A stretch of 5,198 nt of DNA from an uncultured Gammaproteobacteria bacterium. Its GTDB lineage: Bacteria > Pseudomonadota > Gammaproteobacteria > Steroidobacterales > Woeseiaceae. Each line of letters begins with the position of its first letter. Position 1 is the first letter of the stretch. This document shows, one piece after another, positions 1 through 5,198 of the stretch. The notes beneath the pieces are model-generated. The model was not told the origin of the DNA. It searched no databases and was given only the letters and a program-made list of their open reading frames with translations. A program made the position numbers and the translations under genes. The DNA is taken from NCBI GenBank assembly GCA_938003715.1, contig CALKYK010000298.1, positions 1 through 5,198 on the forward strand, in the 5' to 3' direction.

Positions 1-430
1 CATCCACATTCTCGAAAACGCGTCGTTCGACTCGGGCCGCGCGATCGTCAAGCCGGCGTTCCTGCCTGTGCTGGACAAGATCGCCGGGCTCATCGACAAC
101 AACAGCGGCCAGGTCACCGTCTCGGGACATACCGACAACGTGCCGATTTCCAACGAGCGCTTTCGCTCCAACTGGGAGCTATCCACGTCGCGCGCGGTCT
201 CGGTGGCGCACCAGCTGTTGCGCGAAAGCGCTGCAGACGAGGATCGATTCATCGTCTCCGGGCACGCCGATACTCGGCCGCGTGCCGGCAACGACACCGC
301 CGAGGGTCGGGCCAAGAATCGCCGTGTCGACATCAGCATCGTGCGCGGCACCGAGATCGACCGCATCGAGGAGTACAGCATCGACGACGTCAACATGGCA
401 GTCGCGGAACCGGAGGAACAGCCGATATGA
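1..430 (+). CDS. motB: Flagellar motor stator protein MotB, C-terminal part (5' end outside window)
   Basis: MotB is the stator subunit that anchors the ion-driven MotA/MotB complex to peptidoglycan around the flagellar motor. Only the periplasmic OmpA-like domain is present: 142 residues read in frame from base 2, so the N-terminal membrane helix and its ion-binding aspartate lie upstream. In fragment numbering, a start such as ILENASFDSG (3-12) is followed by GHTDNVPI (42-49), the peptidoglycan-binding signature NWELSTSRAVSV (57-68, matching N-x2-LS-x2-RA-x2-V), a second SGHADTRP (86-93) and NRRVDI (106-111). These are the hallmarks of MotB/MotD-type OmpA domains. An acidic tail of about 25 residues follows the domain. 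The stop overlaps the next start as ATGA, so the two genes are probably translationally coupled. The sequence shows the domain clearly. Whether this is the primary MotB or a second, MotD-like stator cannot be decided without the upstream part. Confidence 0.93.
   Translation, partial: IHILENASFDSGRAIVKPAFLPVLDKIAGLIDNNSGQVTVSGHTDNVPISNERFRSNWELSTSRAVSVAHQLLRESAADEDRFIVSGHADTRPRAGNDTAEGRAKNRRVDISIVRGTEIDRIEEYSIDDVNMAVAEPEEQPI
412..418 (+). promoter_or_regulatory. Strong ribosome binding site for the PilZ gene
   Basis: GGAGGAA lies inside the last codons of motB and ends 8 bases before the ATG at 427. This near-perfect Shine-Dalgarno sequence, with the ATGA overlap, fixes the PilZ start and suggests the PilZ protein is made efficiently alongside MotB. 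Confidence 0.8.
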
Positions 431-1056
431 ACGGTAAGGACAACAGGCGCTCGTTTCGCGTCGTCGAGGCGGTCTACCTGCAATACGAGAAGATCACCGA
501 CAGCGAATTCAGGCACGGGATCGAGCGCTGGAAGATCAGCCGCGGCGCGGGCCTGGGGATACGCTCGAAGCTGCTCGATATCGACGCCCGCTTCAACGAG
601 AAACTTTACTTGCTGAAAACGGACTCGGTGGCGCTCGCGGAATGCCTGACGTTGCTCAACGAAAAGATCAACACGCTGCTCGACGAATCTCCGCGGCTGC
701 GGGAATCGAAGGCGGCGCTGGCGAACCAGGTGCCGCAAACCTGCGAACTCGGTGCCGAGGGCATGGCATTCGGCACCAGCGAGAAGATCGAGCTGGACAG
801 CAAACTCGCGCTACGCTTTCTCCTTTCGGCGGACAATCGCTACGTCGAAACGTTTTGCCGCGTCGTGCGCCAGGTGGATCCGCCGGACGCGGACGAGGGA
901 CACCAGTACGGCGTCGCGGTCGAGTTCCAGGGCATGAAGTCGGCCGAGAAGGACATCCTGATTCAGCACATGTTCGATCGCGAATCGGAGACGCTCAGGA
1001 TGCGCCGCCTGCAGATGGAAGAGGCGGAGCTAGAGGCGCTGACGCGCAAACGCTGA
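427..1056 (+). CDS. PilZ-domain protein with long helical insertion, coupled to motB
   Basis: PilZ domains are cytoplasmic c-di-GMP receptors, and several (the YcgR type) slow or steer the flagellar motor. The N-terminus carries an RxxxR motif (RRSFR, residues 7-11). The second motif, usually D/N-x-S-x-x-G, appears at 107-112 as ELGAEG, so the acidic/amide position is E and the serine is G. Between them lie about 90 residues instead of the usual 20-30. These are rich in helix-forming residues, with hydrophobics at 63, 70, 74, 77, 81, 84 and 91 in 3-4 spacing, which is a coiled-coil pattern. The barrel then resumes (FLLSADNRYVETFCRVVRQV, 131-150; YGVAVEFQGM, 161-170), followed by a charged C-terminal helix. 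Helices interrupting a PilZ fold are known from a tetrameric Xanthomonas PilZ protein, and this may be a relative; that is inference from architecture. Overlap with motB points to a motor-related role. Whether it binds c-di-GMP is uncertain because of the altered motif. Confidence 0.85.
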   Translation: MNGKDNRRSFRVVEAVYLQYEKITDSEFRHGIERWKISRGAGLGIRSKLLDIDARFNEKLYLLKTDSVALAECLTLLNEKINTLLDESPRLRESKAALANQVPQTCELGAEGMAFGTSEKIELDSKLALRFLLSADNRYVETFCRVVRQVDPPDADEGHQYGVAVEFQGMKSAEKDILIQHMFDRESETLRMRRLQMEEAELEALTRKR

Positions 1057-1057
1057 A

Positions 1058-1465
1058 TCAGGCGGCGTCTTCAATCCGACCGGCGTGGACGCGCATCAGG
1101 AGCCGCGCTTCACTGACCGAGAGGCCGCAGTTCCGCGTCAGGTCGTCGATGCCGGCACCGTGCTGCACCATACGCACTGCGTTACGGTATGGCAGCGCGT
1201 CGCGTGACGAGACGTTCGCGGTCTCGTCCGCCGACAGTTTTTCCAGCAGCTCCTCGAGGTGAGCGAAGCGTGCCTCGAAAATGCGCCGCATCTCAGCGTT
1301 GTCGCCCTCCGCTTGCAGCGTTGCGCCGACCGGCGTATCCCAGAAGGCGGCGGCCGCTGCCCTCTGCCGTTCGAGCCGCAGGATAGCCATCGCGACCGCG
1401 GCAAGCAGCACCGCGTTGGCCAGGATCAGCGCGTTGAGCGCAAATTGGTCGTCGATAATCATCAT
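1058..1465 (-). CDS. DUF2802 membrane-anchored protein of unknown function
   Basis: This 135-residue protein has one N-terminal membrane helix (about 8-29, FALNALILANAV onward), a charged helical linker likely to form a short coiled coil (about 56-78), and a compact C-terminal domain (91-128). That domain contains LPYRNAVRMVQHGAG and CGLSVSEARLLMRVHAG, the pattern I associate with DUF2802. The second half reads like a helix-turn-helix, but nothing shows DNA binding. In Pseudomonas-type loci a DUF2802 gene ends the flagellar/chemotaxis cluster after the cheW genes, and its function is not established. Here it is the last gene of the flhA-to-fliA train. Its ATG overlaps the upstream stop as ATGA. 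A second ATG follows directly (1462-1460), and only a weak GAG precedes them, so initiation probably depends on translation of the upstream gene. Its stop lies 1 bp from the opposing PilZ stop. Confidence 0.82.
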   Translation of the reverse strand: MMIIDDQFALNALILANAVLLAAVAMAILRLERQRAAAAAFWDTPVGATLQAEGDNAEMRRIFEARFAHLEELLEKLSADETANVSSRDALPYRNAVRMVQHGAGIDDLTRNCGLSVSEARLLMRVHAGRIEDAA

Positions 1466-1632
1466 ATGTACTCGTCGATTACGGGTTTGTCGTCGTCCTC
1501 GTCGTCATCCGGTTCCTTCGGTTGCGGCGGTTTCCTGCGTTTGTTCGTGTCCTGTTCACGCGCCGGCCGCGGCACCGGCTTGACCGGATACGCCGGCGGC
1601 ACGTGCCGGATTCCAGAGATGTTGTCCGCCAT
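1462..1632 (-). CDS. Small proline-rich, charge-segregated hypothetical protein (56 aa)
   Basis: I do not recognise a named family with certainty. The 56-residue product begins MADNISGIRHVPPAYPVKPV, continues with a basic proline-rich segment (residues about 21-39, including KRRKPPQPK), then an acidic run DDDEDDD, and ends in PVIDEYI. It has no hydrophobic core, signal peptide or membrane segment and is probably disordered. The ATG at 1632 is preferred because GAGGGA sits 7 bases upstream. A longer frame from 1704 would overlap the end of fliA. Spacing is 17 bp from the fliA stop, and the gene overlaps the DUF2802 start by ATGA, which argues for a real translated gene. From memory, short charged proteins ending in a (H)IDEY-like motif occur near flagellar genes in other gammaproteobacteria, but I could not verify this. 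A partner-binding tail or small regulator is possible. Confidence 0.65.
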   Translation of the reverse strand: MADNISGIRHVPPAYPVKPVPRPAREQDTNKRRKPPQPKEPDDDEDDDKPVIDEYI

Positions 1633-1639
1633 GTCCGGG

Positions 1640-1645
1640 TCCCTC
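1640..1645 (-). promoter_or_regulatory. Ribosome binding site for the 56-aa protein
   Basis: Read on the minus strand this is GAGGGA, with 7 bases to the ATG at 1632. It lies in the 17 bp gap after fliA. It decides the start of the small gene in favour of 1632 over the upstream in-frame codon inside fliA. Confidence 0.6.
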
Positions 1646-1649
1646 GTCT

Positions 1650-2366
1650 TCAGTCCTGCACCATCGCACGCAGGCGCACGAGCGCCTGGCTGTGTATCTG
1701 GCACACGCGCGATTCGCTGACGCCCAGCACCGCGCCGATTTCCTTCAGGTTCAGGTCGCGTTCGTAGTAGAGCGACAGCACCAGCCGTTCGCGCTCGGGC
1801 AGGCGCAGGATCGCGTCGACCACTTCCTGGCGCAGCTGCTCGTGGTTCAGCGCCTGGTCCGGCGTCGCGGTCTCGGAGCGCGGCAAATCGCGGCCACGCA
1901 CCGGGTTGTCCATCGTCTCGTCGAGGCTGAACAGCTTGCAGCCCGCCGAGTCACGCAGGATGTCGTGATACTCGGCCAGCGTGATGCCGAGGCCGTCTGC
2001 AACCTCCGACGCCTCTGCCGAGCGGCCGGTGCGCGCCTCGATCGAACGGATCATCTCCGCGACTTCCCGGTGCTTCCTGTGCACGGAGCGCGGCGTCCAG
2101 TCGAGCTTGCGCACCTCGTCGAGCATCGAGCCGCGAATGCGGATGCCGGCATAGGTGTCGAAGCTCGCGCCGCGCGTCGGATCGAAATTGCTCGCCGCCT
2201 CCAGCAGGCCGATCATCCCGGCCTGCATCAGGTCGTCGATCTCGATCGACTCCGGCAGCCGGGCTGCGAGGTGAAACGCGATGCGCTTGACCAGCCCGAC
2301 GTGCGACGTGATGAGATCGTCCTGCGAACCGACGTCCTGCGTCGCAACGCTCGTGTATGCGTTCAT
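1650..2366 (-). CDS. fliA: RNA polymerase sigma factor FliA (sigma-28)
   Basis: FliA directs RNA polymerase to late flagellar, stator and chemotaxis promoters and is held inactive by the anti-sigma factor FlgM until the hook is complete. The 238-residue product has the usual family length and domain order. Region 2 (about 20-95) includes IDDLMQAGMIGLLEAASNFD (43-62) and FDTYAGIRIRGSMLDEVRKL (69-88), the core- and -10-binding parts, followed by DWTPRSVHRK. Region 3 covers about 97-150. Region 4 (about 178-235) has the helix-turn-helix LNLKEIGAVLGVSESRVCQI (205-224) that reads the -35 element. The ATG at 2366 overlaps the flhG stop as ATGA and is preceded by a very strong AGGGAGGT. No FliA-type promoter is visible in the window, so its targets, perhaps including the motB operon, lie elsewhere. 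Identification is secure. Confidence 0.97.
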   Translation of the reverse strand: MNAYTSVATQDVGSQDDLITSHVGLVKRIAFHLAARLPESIEIDDLMQAGMIGLLEAASNFDPTRGASFDTYAGIRIRGSMLDEVRKLDWTPRSVHRKHREVAEMIRSIEARTGRSAEASEVADGLGITLAEYHDILRDSAGCKLFSLDETMDNPVRGRDLPRSETATPDQALNHEQLRQEVVDAILRLPERERLVLSLYYERDLNLKEIGAVLGVSESRVCQIHSQALVRLRAMVQD

Positions 2367-3235
2367 GCGTACCTCCCTGTGGCCGCTTCGCCGGCCTGCA
2401 ACGCACGTTCGAAAAAGAACTGGATTCCTCCGCCGGCCGCGTTGCGCTGCGGCAGGCGCATCAGGCGCCTGGCAATGTCGCGAAACGCGGTTCCGGCCGC
2501 GGATTTCGGATAGGCGTCGACGACCGAGCGCTGTTCCTGCACCGCGCGCTTCAGATACGCATCGTGCGGCACATTGCCGATGTGGCGCAGCACGACGTCC
2601 AGGTACAGGTCTGTCACGCGACGGATCTTGCCGAAGAGTTCCTGTCCTTCGCGCTCGTCACCGGTCTGGTTCGTGACGACGTGAAAGCGGCTGATACCGT
2701 AGTGGCGGCTGAACACCTTGATGAGAGCGTAGCCATCGGTGATCGAGGACGGCTCGTCACAGATGACGATCACCGCTTCTTCCGCCGCCTGCACGAAGCG
2801 CGCCACGTTGCCGCCGATGCCGGCGGCCGTATCGACGATCAGCACTTCGGGATGTCGCGCGAGCGCCGAAAACGCCTGCACGATGGCCGCCTGGCTGGCT
2901 GCCGGCAGCTCGGTCATCGACTTCGTGCCGGACGATGCCGGTACGATGCGCAAGCCGCGCGGCCCTTCCACGATCGTGCTTTCCAGGTCGACGTCACCGG
3001 CGACGACGTGCGACAGGTTGAAGCGCGGTGACAGTCCGAGAAGCACGTCGACGTTCGCAAGGCTGAGGTCGGCATCGAGCAGCATCACGTCGTGGCGATC
3101 TGCCGCCAGCGCCACCGCGATGTTGGCCGCGACGTTGGTCTTGCCGACGCCACCTTTGCCGCTGGACACGGCGATCACGCGCGGTGTGACCTCGCGGCGC
3201 CGCTGCATGCCCGCCGCCTGGGTACCGTCAAGCAT
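2363..3235 (-). CDS. flhG: Flagellar number regulator FlhG (FleN), MinD/ParA-like ATPase
   Basis: FlhG is a membrane-associated MinD-like ATPase that limits flagellar number. It stimulates the FlhF GTPase, and in Pseudomonas it also antagonises the master regulator FleQ. The 290-residue product has the deviant Walker A KGGVGKT (27-33, signature lysine K27), the Walker A' LLDADLSLAN (52-61, with D54 and D56), and the Walker B LIVDTAAG (132-139). The C-terminus contains IQFFFERAL (271-279), which resembles the amphipathic membrane-targeting helix of this family. The N-terminus has TQAAGMQRRR (5-14), a degenerate form of the FlhF-activating DQAxxLR motif in which Q and A are kept. This start is preferred over M10 because it includes that motif and has GGGAG 6 bases upstream. 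The gene overlaps flhF by 8 bp and fliA by ATGA, fitting co-production with its partner. Confidence 0.95.
   Translation of the reverse strand: MLDGTQAAGMQRRREVTPRVIAVSSGKGGVGKTNVAANIAVALAADRHDVMLLDADLSLANVDVLLGLSPRFNLSHVVAGDVDLESTIVEGPRGLRIVPASSGTKSMTELPAASQAAIVQAFSALARHPEVLIVDTAAGIGGNVARFVQAAEEAVIVICDEPSSITDGYALIKVFSRHYGISRFHVVTNQTGDEREGQELFGKIRRVTDLYLDVVLRHIGNVPHDAYLKRAVQEQRSVVDAYPKSAAGTAFRDIARRLMRLPQRNAAGGGIQFFFERALQAGEAATGRYA
2371..2378 (-). promoter_or_regulatory. Very strong ribosome binding site for fliA
   Basis: On the minus strand this reads AGGGAGGT, with its GGAGG core 5 bases before the fliA ATG, inside the 3' end of flhG. With the ATGA overlap it supports both re-initiation and independent entry of ribosomes at fliA, so sigma-28 may be made in excess over FlhG. 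Confidence 0.8.
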
Positions 3236-4514
3236 TGATCACTCCCGCCTCGGCGAAGTTTTCCGCCATCGTTCGTTCGTTCAGGCGCGGCTCGCTCGCT
3301 TCCATGCATTCGACCGCCTGGTTGATGAGCCACAGCTTTTTCTTCTCCGCCGGGTGCAGGTCGTCGGGGACGCGCTGGCCGTCGGCGATGTACGCAACCG
3401 GCAGGTTGTGCCGGATCACCGCCGACAGCGCGCAGCCGAGCTGGCCCGCCTCGTCGACCTTGGTGACGATGGCGCCGGCGAGCGGCACCTTGCTGAAGCG
3501 GCGCACCGTTTCGTCGAGGCCCGCTTCCTGGCTGGCGGCGGAAAGGGTCAGGTAGAAATCGACCCGGCTCGCGTTGTCGCCGTATGCCGCGAGACGTCCC
3601 GACAGCTCCATGTCGCGCTGGCTCATACCCTCGGTGTCGATCAGCACCAGTTTCTTCTTGCGCAGTCGCTCGAGAATCACGGTGAGTTCGTCGCTGCTGC
3701 TGGCGGCGTGCACCTTGGCGCCGATGATGTTGGCGAACGCCATCAGGTGTTCTTTCGCCCCGATGCGGTACGCGTCCGCGCAGACGAGCGCGATCTCGTC
3801 CGAGCCGTTCAGCATCGCGTAGCGGGCGGCGATCTTGGCGATCGTCGTCGTCTTGCCGACACCGGTGGGACCGATCAGCGCGGCAACGCCGCCGTCCGTG
3901 ATCAGCGGGTCGTCCCGGACGGGGATCGTCTGCGCAAGCGCCATCAGCGGCTCACGCCACAGCTTGCGCGTGTCGTGCACCGGCGGCGTGCGGTTCGCGA
4001 TCATCGTCGCAATGTCCGGCGCAAGCCCGAGGCGCGACAGGTTGCGCAGGATCTGCGCCTGGATCGGGGAGCGACGCGAGCGGTCCTTCCACACCAGCCC
4101 CGAGAGCTGCGTTTCGAGCAGCGAGCGCAGCGAGGAAATCTCGGAGCGCATCTGCTTCAGCGTCGGCTCCTGCGACCAGACGTTCGGCACGGCATCGGCA
4201 TCGCCTTCCGTGTCCGGCCGGATCGACGCCGACACGACCGCGACCTCCTCGCCGGCCTCGATCGCCGCCTCGTCCTTTGCGCTCGGCTCGGGCGCGCGCA
4301 GCGATTCGTCGACGGCGTCGTCCTTCGCCAGCACGTTACCGGGCGGGCCGAGCGCCTGCTGTACCAGCGCCTCGTCGTAGTCGACGGCCGCGATGACCTC
4401 GATGCCGCCGTCGACGCGCCGGTTCGACAGGATGACCGCGTCCGGCCCCTGTTCCTCGCGCACGCGCTTCAGCACCTGCCGCATATCCGTATCCAGGAAT
4501 CGTTTGATCTTCAC
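3228..4514 (-). CDS. flhF: Flagellar positioning GTPase FlhF (SRP-family)
   Basis: FlhF is an SRP-type GTPase that marks the cell pole and recruits the first flagellar basal-body parts. Its 428 residues show the B-N-G layout. A basic start MKIKRFLDTDMRQVLKRVRE leads into a compact B domain and an acidic, poorly conserved linker (about 55-118). The helical N domain follows (about 119-200). The G domain has the P-loop GPTGVGKTTT (215-224), G2 region DAYRIGAKEHL (247-257), G3 DTEGMSQRD (293-301), G4 TKVDEAGQLG (351-360) and G5 region ADGQRVPDDL (377-386). The start is a GTG at 4514, chosen because the family nearly always begins MKIKRF and GAGGAA lies 5 bases upstream. The gene follows flhA by 38 bp and overlaps flhG by 8 bp. 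In G3 the usual small residue after DT is glutamate. Family assignment is secure. Confidence 0.97.
   Translation of the reverse strand: MKIKRFLDTDMRQVLKRVREEQGPDAVILSNRRVDGGIEVIAAVDYDEALVQQALGPPGNVLAKDDAVDESLRAPEPSAKDEAAIEAGEEVAVVSASIRPDTEGDADAVPNVWSQEPTLKQMRSEISSLRSLLETQLSGLVWKDRSRRSPIQAQILRNLSRLGLAPDIATMIANRTPPVHDTRKLWREPLMALAQTIPVRDDPLITDGGVAALIGPTGVGKTTTIAKIAARYAMLNGSDEIALVCADAYRIGAKEHLMAFANIIGAKVHAASSSDELTVILERLRKKKLVLIDTEGMSQRDMELSGRLAAYGDNASRVDFYLTLSAASQEAGLDETVRRFSKVPLAGAIVTKVDEAGQLGCALSAVIRHNLPVAYIADGQRVPDDLHPAEKKKLWLINQAVECMEASEPRLNERTMAENFAEAGVINA
3242..3246 (-). promoter_or_regulatory. Ribosome binding site for flhG inside flhF
   Basis: On the minus strand this reads GGGAG, 6 bases before the flhG ATG at 3235. 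It lies within the last codons of flhF, so ribosomes finishing flhF pass directly over it. It supports the longer flhG start over the internal ATG at 3208. Confidence 0.65.
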
Positions 4515-4519
4515 TGTCG

Positions 4520-4525
4520 TTCCTC
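4520..4525 (-). promoter_or_regulatory. Ribosome binding site for the GTG-started flhF
   Basis: On the minus strand this reads GAGGAA, 5 bases before the GTG at 4514, in the 38 bp flhA-flhF gap. It confirms the non-ATG start. I see no hairpin or promoter in that gap, so flhF is probably transcribed with flhA. Confidence 0.7.
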
Positions 4526-4552
4526 TTTCGTCATTTCCGTATCAATCGCGAC

Positions 4553-5198
4553 TCAGCTCACCGCTGCCAGCATCTGGATGCGCTTGTCGTCGGGAATCTC
4601 GTTGTAGGCGAGCACGTGCAGGTTGCGGATGCCGCGCATCATGCGCGCGAGCCACGGCCGCAGGTTCGGTGCCACCAGCAGCACGGCGGGTTCGCCGGCG
4701 ATTTCCTGTTTCTGCGCCTGTTCGGCGAGCGTCTCGTGCAGGCGTTCGACGAGCTTTGGCTCGAGTCCCAGGCTCTGCCCGTCCTTGCTCGAGTCGTTCA
4801 GCACCCGCTCGAGATCCGGCTCGAGCGTGAACACCGGCAGCTCGGGGCGCATGCCGGCCACGCTCTGCACGATCGAGCGCCCGAGCGCGACCCGCACCGC
4901 TGCCGACAGCGCGTCGGGGTCCTGCGTGTGCGTGCCCTGCTCCGCGAGCGTTTCCGCGATGCGCCGGATGTTGCGCACGGGGATTTGTTCCTCGAGCAGG
5001 TTCTGCAGGACGCGCGCGATGACGCTGATCGGCAGCGTCTTCGGCGTCAGCTCCTCGACGAGCTTCGGTGCGGACACGGCGAGCCGGTCGAGCAATTGCT
5101 GGGTTTCTTCGTGGCCGAGCAGCTCGTGCGCATGCATCTTCAGGATCTGCGACAGGTGCGTCGCGACCACGGTGGCCGGGTCGACGACCGCGTAGCCG
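4553..5198 (-). CDS. flhA: Flagellar export gate protein FlhA, C-terminal part (5' end outside window)
   Basis: FlhA is the large integral-membrane export-gate component of the flagellar type III secretion apparatus. Its cytoplasmic domain docks substrate-chaperone complexes and helps drive export. Only the last 214 residues are here, from GYAVVDPATVVATHLSQILK onward, a highly conserved block of the cytoplasmic domain. Further signatures are HAHELLGHEETQQLLDRL, ELTPKTLPISVIARVLQNLL, IPVRNIRRIAETLAE, ALGRSIVQ and VLLVAPNLRPWLARMM. The protein ends IQMLAAVS, close to the usual family end. FlhA is normally near 690 residues, so about two thirds, including the membrane part, lies beyond the right edge. 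The reading frame is intact to the window edge. It is the first visible gene of the flhA-flhF-flhG-fliA train. Confidence 0.97.
   Translation of the reverse strand, partial: GYAVVDPATVVATHLSQILKMHAHELLGHEETQQLLDRLAVSAPKLVEELTPKTLPISVIARVLQNLLEEQIPVRNIRRIAETLAEQGTHTQDPDALSAAVRVALGRSIVQSVAGMRPELPVFTLEPDLERVLNDSSKDGQSLGLEPKLVERLHETLAEQAQKQEIAGEPAVLLVAPNLRPWLARMMRGIRNLHVLAYNEIPDDKRIQMLAAVS

Noticed and set aside
1041..1069. Possible hairpin GACGC ... GCGTC across the convergent stop codons
   Set aside because: The stem is only 5 bp with a 19-base loop and no T-run on either strand, so it is not a credible intrinsic terminator.
642..1262. A 206-codon plus-strand frame overlapping the PilZ and DUF2802 genes
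   Set aside because: The product is arginine/glycine/alanine-rich with no motif, and it crosses two well-supported genes with their own RBS or coupling.
1485..1515. GTCGTC-type short repeats
   Set aside because: They simply encode the acidic DDDEDDD run of the 56-aa protein on the minus strand. There is no independent repeat structure.
1462..1704. A longer, 80-residue version of the small gene after fliA
   Set aside because: The extra 24 residues overlap the end of fliA and look like out-of-frame fliA sequence. The ATG at 1632 has a proper RBS.
1692..2513. A 273-codon plus-strand open frame antisense to fliA
   Set aside because: It lies opposite a complete, canonical FliA and its product is low-complexity (many R, A, H, Q, V) with no domain. 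It is a shadow of codon bias.
4515..4552. flhA-flhF gap as a possible promoter
   Set aside because: Only 38 bp, with no recognisable sigma-54, sigma-28 or sigma-70 element. It holds the flhF RBS.
2739..4607. A 622-codon open frame on the plus strand, antisense to flhG and flhF
   Set aside because: High-GC third positions suppress stop codons on the opposite strand. The translation is arginine/valine/alanine-rich with no recognisable motif, and the minus-strand genes there are unambiguous family members.

Overview
This is a GC-rich, tightly packed segment of a polar-flagellum gene cluster, almost certainly from a gammaproteobacterium. The evidence is the minus-strand order flhA (3' part), flhF, flhG and fliA, which is the conserved core of Pseudomonas/Vibrio/Xanthomonas-type flagellar loci, and the presence of FlhF/FlhG, the pair that sets the position and number of polar flagella. 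The PilZ architecture and the DUF2802 gene suggest a xanthomonad-like or related lineage, but I cannot name a genus. All eight coding regions end in TGA, and there is almost no intergenic DNA.

Plus strand, positions 1-1056: the C-terminal peptidoglycan-binding half of a MotB stator subunit (5' end outside the window) runs by an ATGA overlap into a 209-residue PilZ-domain protein. Its PilZ fold appears to be split by a long helical, heptad-bearing insertion, and its second c-di-GMP motif is degenerate. This pairing suggests that the PilZ protein acts on the stator or motor.

Minus strand, positions 5198-1058, read right to left: flhA 3' part, 38 bp gap, flhF (GTG start), 8 bp overlap, flhG, ATGA overlap, fliA, 17 bp gap, a 56-codon gene for a disordered charged protein, ATGA overlap, then a membrane-anchored DUF2802 protein. 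The export-gate protein FlhA, the SRP-like GTPase FlhF, its MinD-like partner FlhG and sigma-28 would be made from one transcript. The two last genes are uncharacterised but sit where flagellar and chemotaxis genes are expected. The two gene trains converge with their stop codons one base pair apart.

The region is mostly ordinary flagellar biology. The parts worth a second look are the motB-linked split PilZ protein, the small disordered protein between fliA and DUF2802, the absence of the che block that normally separates fliA from DUF2802, and the convergent junction with no terminator. I saw no RNA gene, mobile element, CRISPR array or recognisable promoter, and no stretch over 300 bases lacks a gene.
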